DNA of 64,000 nt from Nannobrachium achirus (GCA_963921795.1 OY997661.1:35862970-35926969), one strand, 5' to 3'. Positions 35,478 to 46,340 are shown, numbered from the stretch's first letter. The notes: generated by a model from the sequence alone, not told the origin. Translations and numbers: made by a program.

Positions 35478-35480
<3 letters not shown>
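34861..35480. other. No gene; D-like end piece
   Basis: aacagctttggacatacaagg and tttccaccccgacagctac (34906-34945) is a D right end. The rest is unclassified. Confidence 0.45.

Positions 35481-35481
<1 letters not shown>

Positions 35482-35536
<55 letters not shown>
35482..35536. repeat. Microsatellite (GA)27
   Basis: Pure GA array. Confidence 0.97.
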
Positions 35537-35538
<2 letters not shown>

Positions 35539-35610
35539 AGGGCTCATCACCTTTTTGACACAAAGGGCCCCAGCTTCGTCCATGCCTTACCCCTTATCTT
35601 ATCCCTAAAC

Positions 35611-36004
35611 CAGGGGTCTTCAACGTTTTCAGGCCAAGGACCCCTTAGTTGAGAGAGATGAAGCAGGGACCCCCCACAACCTGTTCATAGATTCCATATA
35701 GTTTCATCGTTTGACAGCACAATCATCAATGTATTTTGGATTCATGTCAATTTGTGTTTTCAGATATTTAACCCACTGAACCATCAATACTTACACCAAA
35801 GCTCTTTGCCAAAAATAGCCGATCTACAAGCTCACAACGCCTCGCGCTGAGCTTGTAGATCTGCTATTTTTGGCTAAAGTTCTCAGAATATGGATGCTAG
35901 GGTTCAAGTGGTTAATTTAAAAAATCACACAAAGATTTGGAGGACCCCCTGAAGTAACTCTGAGGACCCCCTAGGGTTCCTGGACCCCCTGTTGAAGACC
36001 CCTG
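35611..36004 (+). mobile_element. hAT-type MITE C, complete, TSD ccctaaac
   Basis: 394 bp, ends caggggtcttcaacg and gttgaagacccctg (perfect inverted 14-mers). It is flanked by identical 8-mers ccctaaac (35603-35610 and 36005-36012). The hairpin at 35808-35873 has arms gccaaaaatagccgatctac and gtagatctgctatttttggc with a short tip. The left part has taacccactgaaccatc and the right part gggttcaagtggttaa, partly inverted. Reference copy for family C. Confidence 0.96.
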
Positions 36005-36046
36005 CCCTAAACTTTCTTTTTTTTGCCATTTTTTTACTATTTTGAA

Positions 36047-36082
36047 AAAACAGCTAATCTACAAGCTTACAATGTGTCGATG
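36047..36082 (+). repeat. Hairpin module, left arm, cut by LINE tail
   Basis: aaacagctaatctacaagct, then tacaatgtgtcgatgc. Homology ends where the (tttga)n tail of the LINE begins. Confidence 0.7.
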
Positions 36083-36710
36083 CATTTGATTTGATTTGAT
36101 TTTATTAAGGATCCCCATTAGCTGTTGCCGTAGCAGCCAGCTAGTCTTCCTGGGGTCCACACATAAAAAAACATACAATATTTTTACAGTTACAAATGCA
36201 ATATTATTAAAAGTCAGTACTCAACACAATACATAATGAGACTAACAAATAATATAAACGAAGTTACATTTTAGAAAAGAAACAGAAAAAAAATAACAAT
36301 CAAAAAGAAGCAAACAAAAATTACATTGTTAAATAAACTTTAAGATTCCTTTTAAAAGCGAATTTACTGTAAATACAGCAAAGGTTTGGAGGCAAGTTAT
36401 TCCACAGTGTCAGTGATCTAAAAATAAAAGTCCTCCTTAGAGCATTGTTTTTTGGACTCTGTAATTCAAGCTGCCCATTACTGGCACCTCTAGTGTAATG
36501 ATTATGTATAGTATTAGTTAAAATGATCTGTTTATGTATAAACACTGGAGTTTTAATGCTCATAACTGACTTGAACAGCACAAGTGTATTACAAGTCAAC
36601 CTATTTTCAACAGTAAGCCAGGAGAGGCTGGCATGCATACAGCTCACATTAGACCTTAGTGAGCAGCCCAGAACCAACCGATGCAGATCATCTATTTTAA
36701 GTGTTTTCAT
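36083..36710 (-). pseudogene. LINE fragment: RT C-terminus, 3' UTR and (tcaaa)n tail
   Basis: The minus-strand frame 36710-36321 ends in a LINE-type C-terminus: SWLTVENRLTCNTLVLFKSV, NALRRTFIFRSLTLWNNLPP and FKRNLKVYL. The LWNNLP and FKR.LK signatures are known from the end of the reverse-transcriptase ORF of CR1/L2/Rex-like LINEs. The 3' UTR carries tgtgtggaccccaggaagac and aatggggatccttaataaaa and finishes in a (tcaaa)n tail at 36083-36101. The copy is 5'-truncated, as is usual for LINE insertions. Confidence 0.85.
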
Positions 36711-37015
36711 TGTTTTTCAAAATGGTTAAAAAAAAGGCAAAGAAGTTTAGGGACAAGAACAAAACTATAACTAATAGTGCCATGTTGTCGTTTTATTTTC
36801 TTGACAGTCAGTATGCCGCATGCCAACATTAGTTATGACACCACATCTACGAATAAAATATTTAGATTTTCCATAATCCATAACAATATTCATTTAGTTT
36901 TCTGCTTCTTTTGACATAAGTGTCTTTCACATCAGGACATTGTAAGGACCATTAGACTCAGAGCTCCCAGACCCACTCCCCGCCAGTTCAGAGTGTGGTA
37001 ATAATGCATAATAAT
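36711..37015. other. No gene recognised
   Basis: Unclassified AT-rich sequence. Confidence 0.4.
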
Positions 37016-37397
37016 CAGTCACGTGCATACATAGACATCAAAGGGGGCTTGAGTCCCTGCCCTTTTATCCGTCTGTAAAAAGTGCCCTCTCCAGACCATG
37101 AATGCAGTTTTTACTATGGCGAAAAAAATGCAAATGCCCTCTTTCCATGCCATACCTGAAGGTAGCATTCAAGAGAATTACCTTGTCCAAACTCCCCTGA
37201 ACTTGAATGCATCATCTTATGTAAAAAGAACTGCCCTTTCTGTGTAGAAATCCACGCCGTATTCACTTGAATATGCTTAGTTCAGTGTGGTTTCAAGTAC
37301 CGAAAATAGCCGACCTCTGCTATTTTCGATATTTTCACCAAAAGGCCCATTTAGAAATGTCAGCCCCTGCCTCTCTAACATTCTCTGCACGTCCCTG
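37016..37397 (-). mobile_element. hAT-like MITE A, near complete, collapsed hairpin
   Basis: Ends cagtcacgtgcatacatag and ctgcacgtccctg. The hairpin is collapsed to gccgacctctgctattttcg (37309-37328): one arm start is joined to the other arm end. Flanking 8-mers do not match clearly. Confidence 0.88.
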
Positions 37398-37696
37398 CAT
37401 GTAATTATGTGCAGGATGTAACTTGCATACAGCGGATGTGAGGGGACTTTGTTTAATTGACTTCATTTTTGTTCATTATTGTTTTTTAAGAGGAGAATCC
37501 TCTCTCTCTCACACTGATGCCAGCTGTGCCAGTGATCGCCCTCCCCTGTGCCTACGAGGCCTACTAGCGTTGCCAGGTCTTGCGAGAGAAACAAGCAACC
37601 GGGTATATGAAAACAAAAAGCCCAAAAGAAGCGACCATATAGGCAGCGCCCTTTAAACCTATTCGCATCGGTTATTGGGTGTGTTATATGCGACAC

Positions 37697-37775
37697 CTTG
37701 TGAGCTTGCAGATCGGCTGTTTTCAAATAGACGATCTACAAGCTCACAACGTGACGCATCGCAACACATTGTTCA
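37697..37775. repeat. Two hairpin halves in reversed order
   Basis: A right half (acaccttgtgagcttgcag, atcggctgttttca) is followed directly by a left half (gacgatctacaagctcacaa, cgtgacgcatcgcaa). The order is right arm then left arm, opposite to the normal module. Confidence 0.75.
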
Positions 37776-38090
37776 TGACATGAAACAACATTGCACAGCA
37801 AGCCCAAAATAACCAGCTACAAACAGGCCCCAAAACCTGCAACCCACAATACAGTGGTAGCCTATACCAGCTAGGGTTTCCCAAAGTTGGCGCCAGTCCA
37901 GTGGTGCCGCAGAATAATCTGATAATGTTCGGAATTCACTGTAAGGTATACGGTGCTCGCCAGCGAGCCTGGCTCTTTGGCTGACTGGTAACGTACGTGC
38001 CATCAGATATCAGGTTCTCCTCCCGGGCCGAGGCTACTGGTGCTCTGTCAGTTCCTCGTCGTTGTAGACCTTAAAGGCGAATTTCGGGGG
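37776..38090. other. No gene recognised
   Basis: It contains a fragment similar to the 11790-12111 hAT MITE (ggtttcccaaagttggcgcc, 37873-37893). Nothing else. Confidence 0.4.
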
Positions 38091-38094
38091 GAAA

Positions 38095-38716
38095 CAATGT
38101 TCCTATTTAAAAGTATATTACAGAAGCTTCTGATGTTTGGGGAGTTTTTTGTTCCAAGAAGGAATATAGTACATTTTTGTCCGAGCCGTCCTACCCAAAC
38201 AGGTCTTAAAACGGGAACTATTGGATTGATTGATCGGTTTTCTTTATTTTTTTCTGGCTTCAAAGTCCATTTTCTCGCTACACATCAGTCACAGACACTG
38301 TTAGCAACACATTCAAGTTATTACTTCTCCAGTGGCGTGCCATTTTTGTTGTGAAGACGCTGAACACTGAACTCAGTTGAAATCCGTCCCTTCTATTGCA
38401 TTGGAGATGACAGAGAGAGAAGGGAGGGAGGGATTTCTAATGAGTTCAGGGTTCAGCGTTTACACAACAAAAATGACGCGCCCCTGGAGAAGTGATAGCT
38501 TGTATGTGTTGCTAACAGTGTCGGTGACTGATGTACATAGTGAGAAAATGGACTTTGAAGCCAGAATTTGTTTTACTAACAATCGATCCAATAGCTCCTG
38601 TTTTAAGCCCTGTTTGGGTATGACGGCTCGGACAAAAATGGACTATATTTCTTCTTTGGAACAAACAACTCCCCGAACATCCTGGAAGCTTCTAAAAGAT
38701 ACTTTTAAAAGGCATC
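38095..38716. mobile_element. Foldback element U, arms about 270 bp
   Basis: Left arm (38104-38358, aaaagtatattacagaagct to acgctgaacactgaactca) is the inverse of the right arm (38440-38711, tgagttcagggttcagcg to agcttctaaaagatactttt). They match well over their whole length, by eye about 85 percent. The loop is about 80 bp. The 163-codon frame 38377-38868 is simply the right arm, so it is not a gene. A decayed hairpin half (gatgtgagcttgtatatcagc) follows at 38726-38746. Confidence 0.9.
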
Positions 38717-38749
38717 GACGACGCGATGTGAGCTTGTATATCAGCCACT

Positions 38750-39344
38750 CTCGACACGCAATACCGAAGTATATATTTCTCACTAGCCAAGGTTTGGAGA
38801 TCTGTTGGGATATTCATTACACGAAACAGTCACCTGTGCATTCAGTCTCAATGTTTGTAAACAAATAATTGGTCTATACGCCGCTTTACAGACGCTTATA
38901 ATAAGCAGACATGGCAACGCCGTTGCCCTTAGACTCTGGGCAAACAGGAAGTGAGCCCTCTTATGATTTTAATGATCCTTGCAGATAATGGCAGTAAGCA
39001 GCCTGTTTACAGCCTGCTCAGAATAGAGCGCCGCCCGCACAGCCAGGGGACTTTTCCACGCTGACAGACCCTCCTCTCATTAAAACCCACAGCATGGCTC
39101 CCAACCAGCACGCCTAACAGCTGCTACAGTTGTTCTCCAAAACGACTCCTCCTCCACTTTTACAATGTAGGCATTTAACAGTTTAGCGTAGAATGACCGA
39201 ACAGAGGGAAATCTTTATTCCGACGACGGACTGTTATTAGCAACAGGTTGTCGTCCTTATACTGGACGTGTTTACTTCTGACACCATGTACATGGAGGGA
39301 ATTATTTATAAGCCTAACTCGGTTTATTATAGCTCACTGGTACA
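38750..39344. other. No gene recognised
   Basis: Unclassified sequence of ordinary composition. No splice-flanked frame stands out. Confidence 0.4.
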
Positions 39345-39489
39345 CAGGGGTGTCACAAGGGGGGGGGAAAGTGGGACTGAGTTACTAGGGCCCAAGTTGT
39401 AGGGGCCTTAATTATTTTATACTTAAGTTATTGAAAAAATAGCAGATATACAAGCTCACAGCAAGCTCACAGCTGCAAGCTTGTAGATC
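39345..39489 (-). mobile_element. hAT-like MITE B, terminal fragment
   Basis: caggggtgtcacaaggggg, tgggactgagttactagggc and a hairpin (39433-39489) with arms atagcagatatacaagctc and gcaagcttgtagatctgc. It stops at gc, where element A begins with gcacacatag; the shared gc suggests a junction at microhomology. Confidence 0.8.
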
Positions 39490-39868
39490 TGCACACATAG
39501 ACATCAAAGGGGGCTTGAGCCCCTGCCCTTTTATCAGGCTGTACCCGTCTGTAAAAAGTGCCCTCTCCAGACCATGAATGCAGTTTTTACTGTGGTGAAA
39601 GAAATGCAAATGCCCCCCTTTCCATGCCATACATGAAGGCAACATTAAAGAGAATGGCCTTGTCCAAACTCTCCTGAACTTGAATGCCGCCTCTCATGTT
39701 GAAAGAATTGTCATCTCTGTTGTATAGTTCAGTGTGGTATCACCCACCGAAAATAGACAACCTCTAAGCTCACAACACGTCGCACTGCGACGCGTTGTGA
39801 TATTTCCACCAAAAGGCCCTTTTCCATAGTTCAGCCCCTGCCTCTCTAACATTCTCTGCACGTCCCTG
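39490..39868 (-). mobile_element. hAT-like MITE A, one terminus lost
   Basis: From gcacacatagacatcaaagg to ctgcacgtccctg. The hairpin left arm and tip (caacctctaagctcacaac, acgtcgcactgcgacgcgt) are intact at 39753-39795. The right arm is cut after ttgtg. An extra tatcaggctgtacccgtctg near 39532 is a small internal duplication. Confidence 0.88.
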
Positions 39869-39958
39869 TGTTGTAGAGACGGTGCCGTAATCTGCTGAGT
39901 ACACAAAAACTCCTGCAGGAGAGGAGAGGGATGTGAGCGGGGTCGTTTCTCTTTCCCC

Positions 39959-39991
39959 GCGTCCGTCCGTCCGTCCGTCCGTCCGTCCGTG
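39959..39991. repeat. Microsatellite (CGTC)n
   Basis: Tetranucleotide array of about 8 units. Confidence 0.95.
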
Positions 39992-40160
39992 GGCTGTACA
40001 TCAGACGGAGCGCTGCATGCGTTCAGCCGACGCAAGGCCTTTCTGCTGTTTTCATGACTCACACCGTTAAGCTGCGTTCATAAACACTGTGTGTAACTGT
40101 ATACCATAAATACAACCACACACACCGCACGGCTGTTTTCATCCTGGCTTTCAACGCTTT

Positions 40161-40290
40161 CTCTTTTCCCCTCTCCTCCCCCTCTCTCACCCCCTCCCTC
40201 CCTCCCGTGTCTACCTTCAGAACTTCGTGAACGACGTCTGCTGGACTTTCCCACGGTGGCAGAGAGAACAGAGATGTGTAAACGCCGGGA
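40161..40290 (+). other. Polypyrimidine tract with AG and open frame (possible exon)
   Basis: A C/T-rich tract (40161-40217) ends ctaccttcag at 40220, an acceptor-like arrangement. It is followed by open frames in two readings (NFVNDVCWTFPRWQ and LRERRLLDFPTVAERTEMC). The minus strand is open too. I do not recognise either protein and see no good donor, so this is unproven. Confidence 0.2.
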
Positions 40291-40378
40291 TGAAAACAAA
40301 TCATTTTCTCTTTTTTTCGCCCCACATTATAAATATACAGACCCACGGCCATGCATGGAACAACCTGGCAAGAGAGAC

Positions 40379-40384
40379 ATGCAC

Positions 40385-40416
<32 letters not shown>

Positions 40417-40435
40417 GCACACACACACACACACA
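40379..40435. repeat. Microsatellite (CGCA)n then (CA)n
   Basis: gcacgcac units, then 10 CA. Confidence 0.95.
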
Positions 40436-40439
40436 AGTT

Positions 40440-40724
40440 AAATGAACACTGTGGATTGGACAGACGCCATAATGATGATCGCTTCAAGGTCTAGTTTGCT
40501 CCTCAATTGCATCACCAAAACATGTTGCCAAATGGTGCAAGTTCTCAACCCCACTACTTGTTAGTTAGTATAAGTTAAGTGTTATGGTTGGGTCAAAATG
40601 AAACATTTTCTTGTGTGTGAGAGAACATTTGGAATTCCCCATTCAGAATTCGCATATAATTCTTTTTATGGATGGAGGGGAAAGGTTGGAATAATGTGTT
40701 CCTTCCATGACTTGTGCATCTCCA
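40440..40724. other. No gene recognised
   Basis: Unclassified. Confidence 0.35.
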
Positions 40725-40905
40725 ACCGGGGAACCTCCTCTCTGTCGGGTGATAAGAAGCGGCCTGCTCACTCCTCATGCACTGAAGGAAGCGTTAGCTC
40801 AGTTCAGGGCTCTCCCCAGGTTGGCAGAGGGAGCGCAGCGCCCAGGATTACAGTTTTTAGGCAATTGGCACTGGGTTAAAAATGGGTTACAAAATCATAA
40901 CCTAT
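40725..40905. repeat. Dispersed repeat P, copy 2 (inverted)
   Basis: ctcatgcactgaaggaag, gagggagcgcagcgcccagg and gcaattggcactgggttaa are the inverse of 29175-29300. Confidence 0.7.
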
Positions 40906-41008
40906 TTTCATCTTTTTCCCAAACCTCTTTGCTGAAAATAGCCGGAGAGTAAGCATGCTAAGGTTCAAGTTGTTAATGTACAATAAGAAAGACACCTTAT
41001 CCGGAATC

Positions 41009-41470
41009 GGGTCACAGGCGTAACAGTTCCAACTGAGATTTCCAGAGTTCCTTATCCCGGGCAACTTCCTCCACTCCCTCAGGGAGTATACCGAGGCGTT
41101 ACCAAGCCAGTTTGGAGATGTAATCCCTCCATCTGGTCTTTGGTCAGCCACAGAATCTCCTCCCAGTGGGACGTGCATCGAGGACCTTCCTAGGAAGGTG
41201 CTCGGGCCGGGGGGCATCTGTACTAGATGCCCCAACCACCTAAGCTGACTTCTTTCCAAGTGTAGGAGCAGCGGTTCTACTCCAAGTCTCTCTCGGGTGA
41301 CTGAACTTCTCACCCTATCTCTAAGGGAGATACCTGCCACCCGTCTGAGGAAACCCATTTCGCCGGCTTGTACCCGCGACCTTATACTTTCGGTCATGAC
41401 CCACACTTCATGACCATCGGTGAGAGTAGGAACGAAGATTGCTCGGTAGACAGAGCTCTTTTTTCTTCAC
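41009..41470 (-). pseudogene. LINE reverse-transcriptase tail fragment
   Basis: The minus-strand frame reads WVMTESIRSRVQAGEMGFLR, RVAGISLRDRVRSSVTRERL and LGVEPLLLHLERSQLRWLGH, then LVQMPPGPSTFLG, where it drifts out of the expected frame. This succession (E..FLRR..G.S..DRVRS..I and RWLGHL.RMP) is known from the C-terminal region of a widespread fish LINE. Expected downstream GRRPRGRP..RW motifs are shifted or lost. No start, no full RT domain: a dead 5'- and 3'-truncated copy. Confidence 0.85.
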
Positions 41471-41514
41471 AACTCCTGGTCAGATTTTAATACCAGTGAC
41501 CTATACAGGCAGAT

Positions 41515-41585
41515 ACTGTATTCAAGCTCACGCCGCCACAACACGATGTGAGCTTGGAGCTTTTCTATTTTCACTATTTGAAATA
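41515..41585 (-). repeat. Decayed hairpin module
   Basis: tcaagctcacgccgcc.. cgatgtgagcttggagc, then ttttctattttcactatttg. Both inner arms are recognisable, the outer left arm is lost. No host family identified. Confidence 0.55.
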
Positions 41586-41850
41586 GGGCTTAAGTGCACT
41601 ATCAAATCATAATATACATGTTTCCCTTCCCAGAGTCAAAAGTATGAAATGGTGTCTTTGAAACACACACACACACATGTATGCATGTGTGTGTGTATGT
41701 GCGTGCATGAATGTGTATGTCTGTGCACATGTGTGCGTAACTCAGTCTGCCAGACAGTGTTGTTGCAGCTGCATCCATCTCCCACCACCTCCCCACTGCC
41801 CTGACTCACTATACAGGTGCTTTCCACACTCTCCTCTCCTCTCCTTTACT

Positions 41851-42376
41851 CAGGGGCGTCACAAGGGGGGGAAAAGTGGGACTGAGTTACTAGGGCCCAA
41901 GGTGGAGGGGCCTTCATTATTTTATACTTTAGCTATAGAAAAATAGCAGATATACAAGCTCATAGTGCGGCACCGAGTGCCATTTTTGCAAAGTTGTGAA
42001 AATGTGTGCAAATCTTTGAATATAATGTATTTTTTTAAGCGAACATTTGTAACTCAAATTTTGCTTCTGGGGGGTCCCTAAAACAAAATATTTTGAGATG
42101 GGGGTCCATGGCCAAATACGTTTTAGGGGTCCTTCACATGAAAAGGTTTGAGCACCACTGACATAGAAACATTTTTTCAAAAAGGATTTGAAATGTTCTT
42201 TTCAAGATTTTTTTTTTTTTTTTTTGTATATCTGCTATTGTTCAATAGTTAAAGCACAACATAATGCGTAACGCTTTCCCATTTCCCCCTATATAGGCCT
42301 ATGAAGAACGTTCATGGGGGGCCCGCATGCAGTGAATCCTTGTACCCAGGGCCCAGAATTTGGTGCGACACCCCTG
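41851..42376 (-). mobile_element. hAT-type MITE B, complete, TSD cctttact/ccttcact
   Basis: 526 bp, ends caggggcgtcacaaggg and ttggtgcgacacccctg. The flanking 8-mers differ at one base. Inverse of the 8977 copy. The hairpin near 41940-41988 keeps the left arm and tip gtgcggcaccgagtgcc but lost its right arm. The second hairpin is reduced to tgtatatctgctattg at 42223-42238. Confidence 0.92.
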
Positions 42377-42412
42377 CCTTCACTTCCTCCTCCCCTCCTC
42401 CCCAACTGCCCC

Positions 42413-42464
42413 CCTCCTCTCCTCTCCTCTCCTCTCCTCTCCTCTCCTCTCCTCTCCTCTCCTC
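42413..42464. repeat. Microsatellite (CTCCT)n
   Basis: Pentanucleotide array of about 10 units. Confidence 0.96.
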
Positions 42465-42538
42465 CCCTTGGCACTGCCTGCATTCTTTGATGCCTTGCCA
42501 ACCGGGTCATGAGTGACAGCTCCATTTGGCCAGACAGT

Positions 42539-42577
42539 CCCCCCGCCCCCCCCCCGCCCCCCCCCCCCCCCCCCCCG
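42539..42577. repeat. Poly-C tract with single G interruptions
   Basis: About 39 bp of almost pure C. A likely sequencing or assembly weak point. Confidence 0.93.
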
Positions 42578-42761
42578 GCCTCTTGCTCCCATGGCCCGAT
42601 AGCCCCCCCGCGCCTGAGGCCATCGCCACAGCAACGCTGCTCAGACAGAGCTAGGGTTTAGCTTACTTCCTGCGCGCTAAGCCAAACAGTAATTTGAGGG
42701 CGTGTTTTTTGGGTCCACACACACCGTGGCTGGCCGGCCTTGGAGTGCACGTGCACGTGCG

Positions 42762-42823
<62 letters not shown>
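42762..42823. repeat. Microsatellite (TG)31
   Basis: Pure TG array. Confidence 0.97.
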
Positions 42824-42825
<2 letters not shown>

Positions 42826-42892
42826 GTCCACACGTATAGTAGAATCTGAGAAGTCAATGTTATGAGGACAGATTTCCTGGTCGAAGAGGTTA

Positions 42893-42894
<2 letters not shown>

Positions 42895-42958
<64 letters not shown>
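42895..42958. repeat. Microsatellite (TG)32
   Basis: Pure TG array, 70 bp after the previous one. Confidence 0.97.
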
Positions 42959-42962
<4 letters not shown>

Positions 42963-43319
42963 TGCGTCCATGTGTGCGTGTGTGCAAATGGCATTCATGA
43001 AAAAAATCGCCAATCCTAAAATGTTAATTTCCTCATATAATATGGTAACATCAGTTTTTGCGTGCACGTGACCGTGAGCATGTCCGTGCAGGGAACGCGT
43101 GTGTGTGGGCGTGCACACGTGTGTAAACGTACAGTGCTGTGTGTGCGGGCAGTCTTTTATGTGCCTTTGGGTTGGCGTGTGATTTTCTCACTGAGAGCGT
43201 GTGGTCCGGCGGCCATCTTTAAACCACTGCATTCCTGCCTGCCTGTTCTGGAGGTGAATAACATTCTTCCATGCAGGGTTGTATCCGACCCCAGGATCAC
43301 TGCTGGACAAGACATACTC

Positions 43320-43729
43320 CATGGGTCTTCATCAGGGGGTCCGGGACCCCTAGGGGGTCCTCAGAGTTACTACAGGGGGTCCTCCAAATCTTTGCGTGAT
43401 AACGTTTTTTTCCCTCCTTTTTTATTATATAATATATCCTTATCCATATATCCATATTCTGTGAACTTTATTTTTTGGCTTTGGTGTAGAGGGGAAAAAG
43501 ATCAGACTAAGTACAGAGTGAAAGGTCAAGTTTATTATGTATTGGCGGCTCAAGTGGTTAAATATCTGAAAACACAAACTGACATGAATCCAAAATACAC
43601 TGACGATTGTGCTGTCAAACAATATCAACTATATGGAATCTATGAACAGGTTGTGGGCCCTTTGGGGGTCCCTGCTTCATTTCTCTCTCAACTAAGGGGT
43701 CCTTGGCCTGAAAACGTTGAAGACTCCTG
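43320..43729 (-). mobile_element. hAT-like MITE C, copy without the hairpin module
   Basis: Ends catgggtcttcatcaggggg and cgttgaagactcctg. Inside, the C flanks meet directly: the inverse strand reads accaaagccaaaaaataaag and ttcacagaatatgg, with no hairpin between. Other C copies have about 60 bp of palindrome here. An extra AT-rich tttattatataatatatcc piece lies near 43420. The 281-codon frame crossing it (43062-43907) is repeat sequence. Confidence 0.85.
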
Positions 43730-43751
43730 TTCTAGACTTCTTGTTTTCTTT

Positions 43752-43872
43752 TTCCGTTTTGGGGATAGTTCACCTCAAAATGACTTTTTTTCCCCTATCG
43801 TTTACTCACCCCACGGAGACTTCATGTGTTTTCGTTTTGGTCGCATTCCTATGCCTTTAATTCATTTGATAA
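43752..43872 (+). mobile_element. Foldback F, left fragment
   Basis: gggatagttcacctcaaaat, then gtttactcaccccacgg and ggtcgcattcctatg match F. The right arm is missing. Confidence 0.7.
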
Positions 43873-44518
43873 CCAGCAGTGGTTCCCTATGGACAGGGAC
43901 GGATTAACCTTCGCGAGGGCCCCAGGCCGATAATATTTTAGGCCCCTCCCCACCCTCCACCATAACCCCCCCCTCCCTCCAGATGCGCACTACCCAGCTA
44001 CGATTTTAAGCCATGATGCATGATGATCATCTGTGGGCCAAGGAAGCACCTGTAGATAACAGAGGAGGGGCCCACACATTAGATTTTTAATTAACGTAAA
44101 CATTTCATTTTAGTAATTGTCAATGACCACACCTTCCATCAGTTCCCCCAAGGGCCCCTGAGAGCCAAGGGCCAAGTAAGTACCATGCATAGTAACCTAA
44201 TAAGGATCCCAGGTCTACATTAGAAACAGAGGGGGAGAGAGATTCTTCCGTTTGGTCCGTTTGGTATGCGCTCTTTCTCCCTATCCGTAGGCTAGTGGAC
44301 AACACCCAATCCGATGTCCGATAAAAAACGTAGGCCTACAGATGAACTACCCGTGGCAAACTTTTGTCAACCGCGGGGGCAGTAGTAAGGAAAATAACTT
44401 TTCCTCTGCAAAAAGAGTGGAAAGATGTCGTTCTTCAACGTCTGTAAATATCAATTTCATTTTTACATCTATGGTACAAACCATAGAAAATAAGTCATTT
44501 TTGGGGTGAACTAATACT
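43873..44518. other. No gene recognised
   Basis: ggcccc-rich start (cagggacggattaacc and aggccgataatattttaggcc), probably another hAT-type end, then unclassified sequence. Confidence 0.4.
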
Positions 44519-44792
44519 TAAAGGGGGCCTGTCACCTAAAGGGTTACTGTCATCTTAAAAAAACAAGTTAATATTTTTATGATGTCATTGTGGGGATGCA
44601 CAATTTTAAGCCAATCAAATTAATTGTCAGTATAGCCTGACTGTATACTTGCTGTACTGGTCAGCTGTTGTTGGGGGGCGAGGGGCAGATTACACTGACA
44701 TGAGCTTCAGACTGTTTCAGACCTTTTTCAGAGAAGCTCATGTCACAGTGTAATCTGCCCCTCAACCCCTTTATGTGACAGTACCCCTTTAA
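44519..44792. mobile_element. MITE Q with internal hairpin
   Basis: The start taaagggggcctgtcacc and end gtgacagtaccccttta are inverted. Inside, 44684-44763 is a strong hairpin: ggggcagattacactgacat, gagcttc pairs with gaagctcatg, tcacagtgtaatctgcccc. Its stem is about 30 bp. Unrelated to the AAAATAGC module. Confidence 0.8.
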
Positions 44793-44866
44793 AATAAACA
44801 AAAAACATGACAATTGTGTTGGTTGGAAAATAACAATAGCCGCAATGCGCCGGGTGGAAGATGGGG

Positions 44867-45554
<688 letters not shown>

Positions 45555-45954
45555 CAGGGACGTGCACACATAGACATGAAAGGAGGCTCGAGCCCCTGCC
45601 CTTTTATCCGTCTGTAAAAAGTGCCCTCTCCAGACCATGAATGCAGTTTTTATTATGGTGAAAGAAATGTAAATGCCCTCTTTTCATGCCATACCTGAAG
45701 GCAGCATTCAAGAGAATTGCCTTGTTCAAACTCTCCTGGACTTGAATGCAGCATTTTATGTTGAAAACCATGCCTCTGTGTAGAAAACCATGCCGTACGC
45801 CACATCTCCAGTATTCACTTGATTATGCTTAGTTCAGTGTGGTATCTGAACCACACTGAACTAAGCTTGGAGGTCTGCTATTTTCGATATTTTCACCAAA
45901 AGGCCCTTTTAGAAATGTCAGCCCTGCCTCTCTAAAATTCTCTGCACATCCCTG
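45555..45954 (-). mobile_element. hAT-like MITE A, half hairpin
   Basis: Ends cagggacgtgcacacatag and ctgcacatccctg. The hairpin left half is replaced by a duplicated ccacactgaactaagc. The right arm cttggaggtctgctatttt is kept at 45868-45886. Flanks do not form a clear duplication. Confidence 0.9.
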
Positions 45955-45999
45955 TGTATAGCTATGAAGCTAAATATACTAAATATTATACTAAATATA

Positions 46000-46340
46000 T
46001 TATTGACAATTTTGTCAACAAATAAAAACTAGACTAAAATGTTAGGGAGGGACTAGTGGAGAAGAGAGTCCTTTTATGTTTGGTTGCACTCGGTTGCTGC
46101 GCTCTGAAAATAGATCTACAAGCTCACGAAGCCTCGCGTTGCGAAGAGTTGTGAGCTTGTAGATTGGCTATTTTCAGCATGCAACCAAGTGTAAAACCGG
46201 CATACAAAATACATTTCTGTTGACTAAATAAACTCTTTATTTGGTCGACTAAAATCTTATATTGACTAAAATACGACTAAAACTAAAACATTTCACATGA
46301 CTGAAATACGAATATGACTAAAACCAAATAACATTCATTC
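46000..46340. mobile_element. Element O (gactaaaat type) with hairpin module
   Basis: The tail has gactaaaatacgactaaaac and the left side aaaactagactaaaatg motifs. The hairpin module (46104-46177) is almost complete, with tip cgaagcctcgcgttgcgaagagt. It sits in a wider inverted context (ggttgcactcggttgc / gcatgcaacc). Confidence 0.7.

Noticed and set aside
38377-38868. 163-codon open frame
   Set aside because: It coincides with one arm of foldback U and is mirrored on the other arm.
40059-40487. 142-codon minus-strand frame
   Set aside because: It consists of CGCA/CA microsatellite, purine-rich low complexity and an ambiguous exon-like piece. No recognisable protein.
43062-43907. 281-codon open frame, the longest of the window
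   Set aside because: It runs through a TG-rich stretch, a C element (terminal repeats included) and an F fragment. Its translation follows these repeats and shows no protein family.
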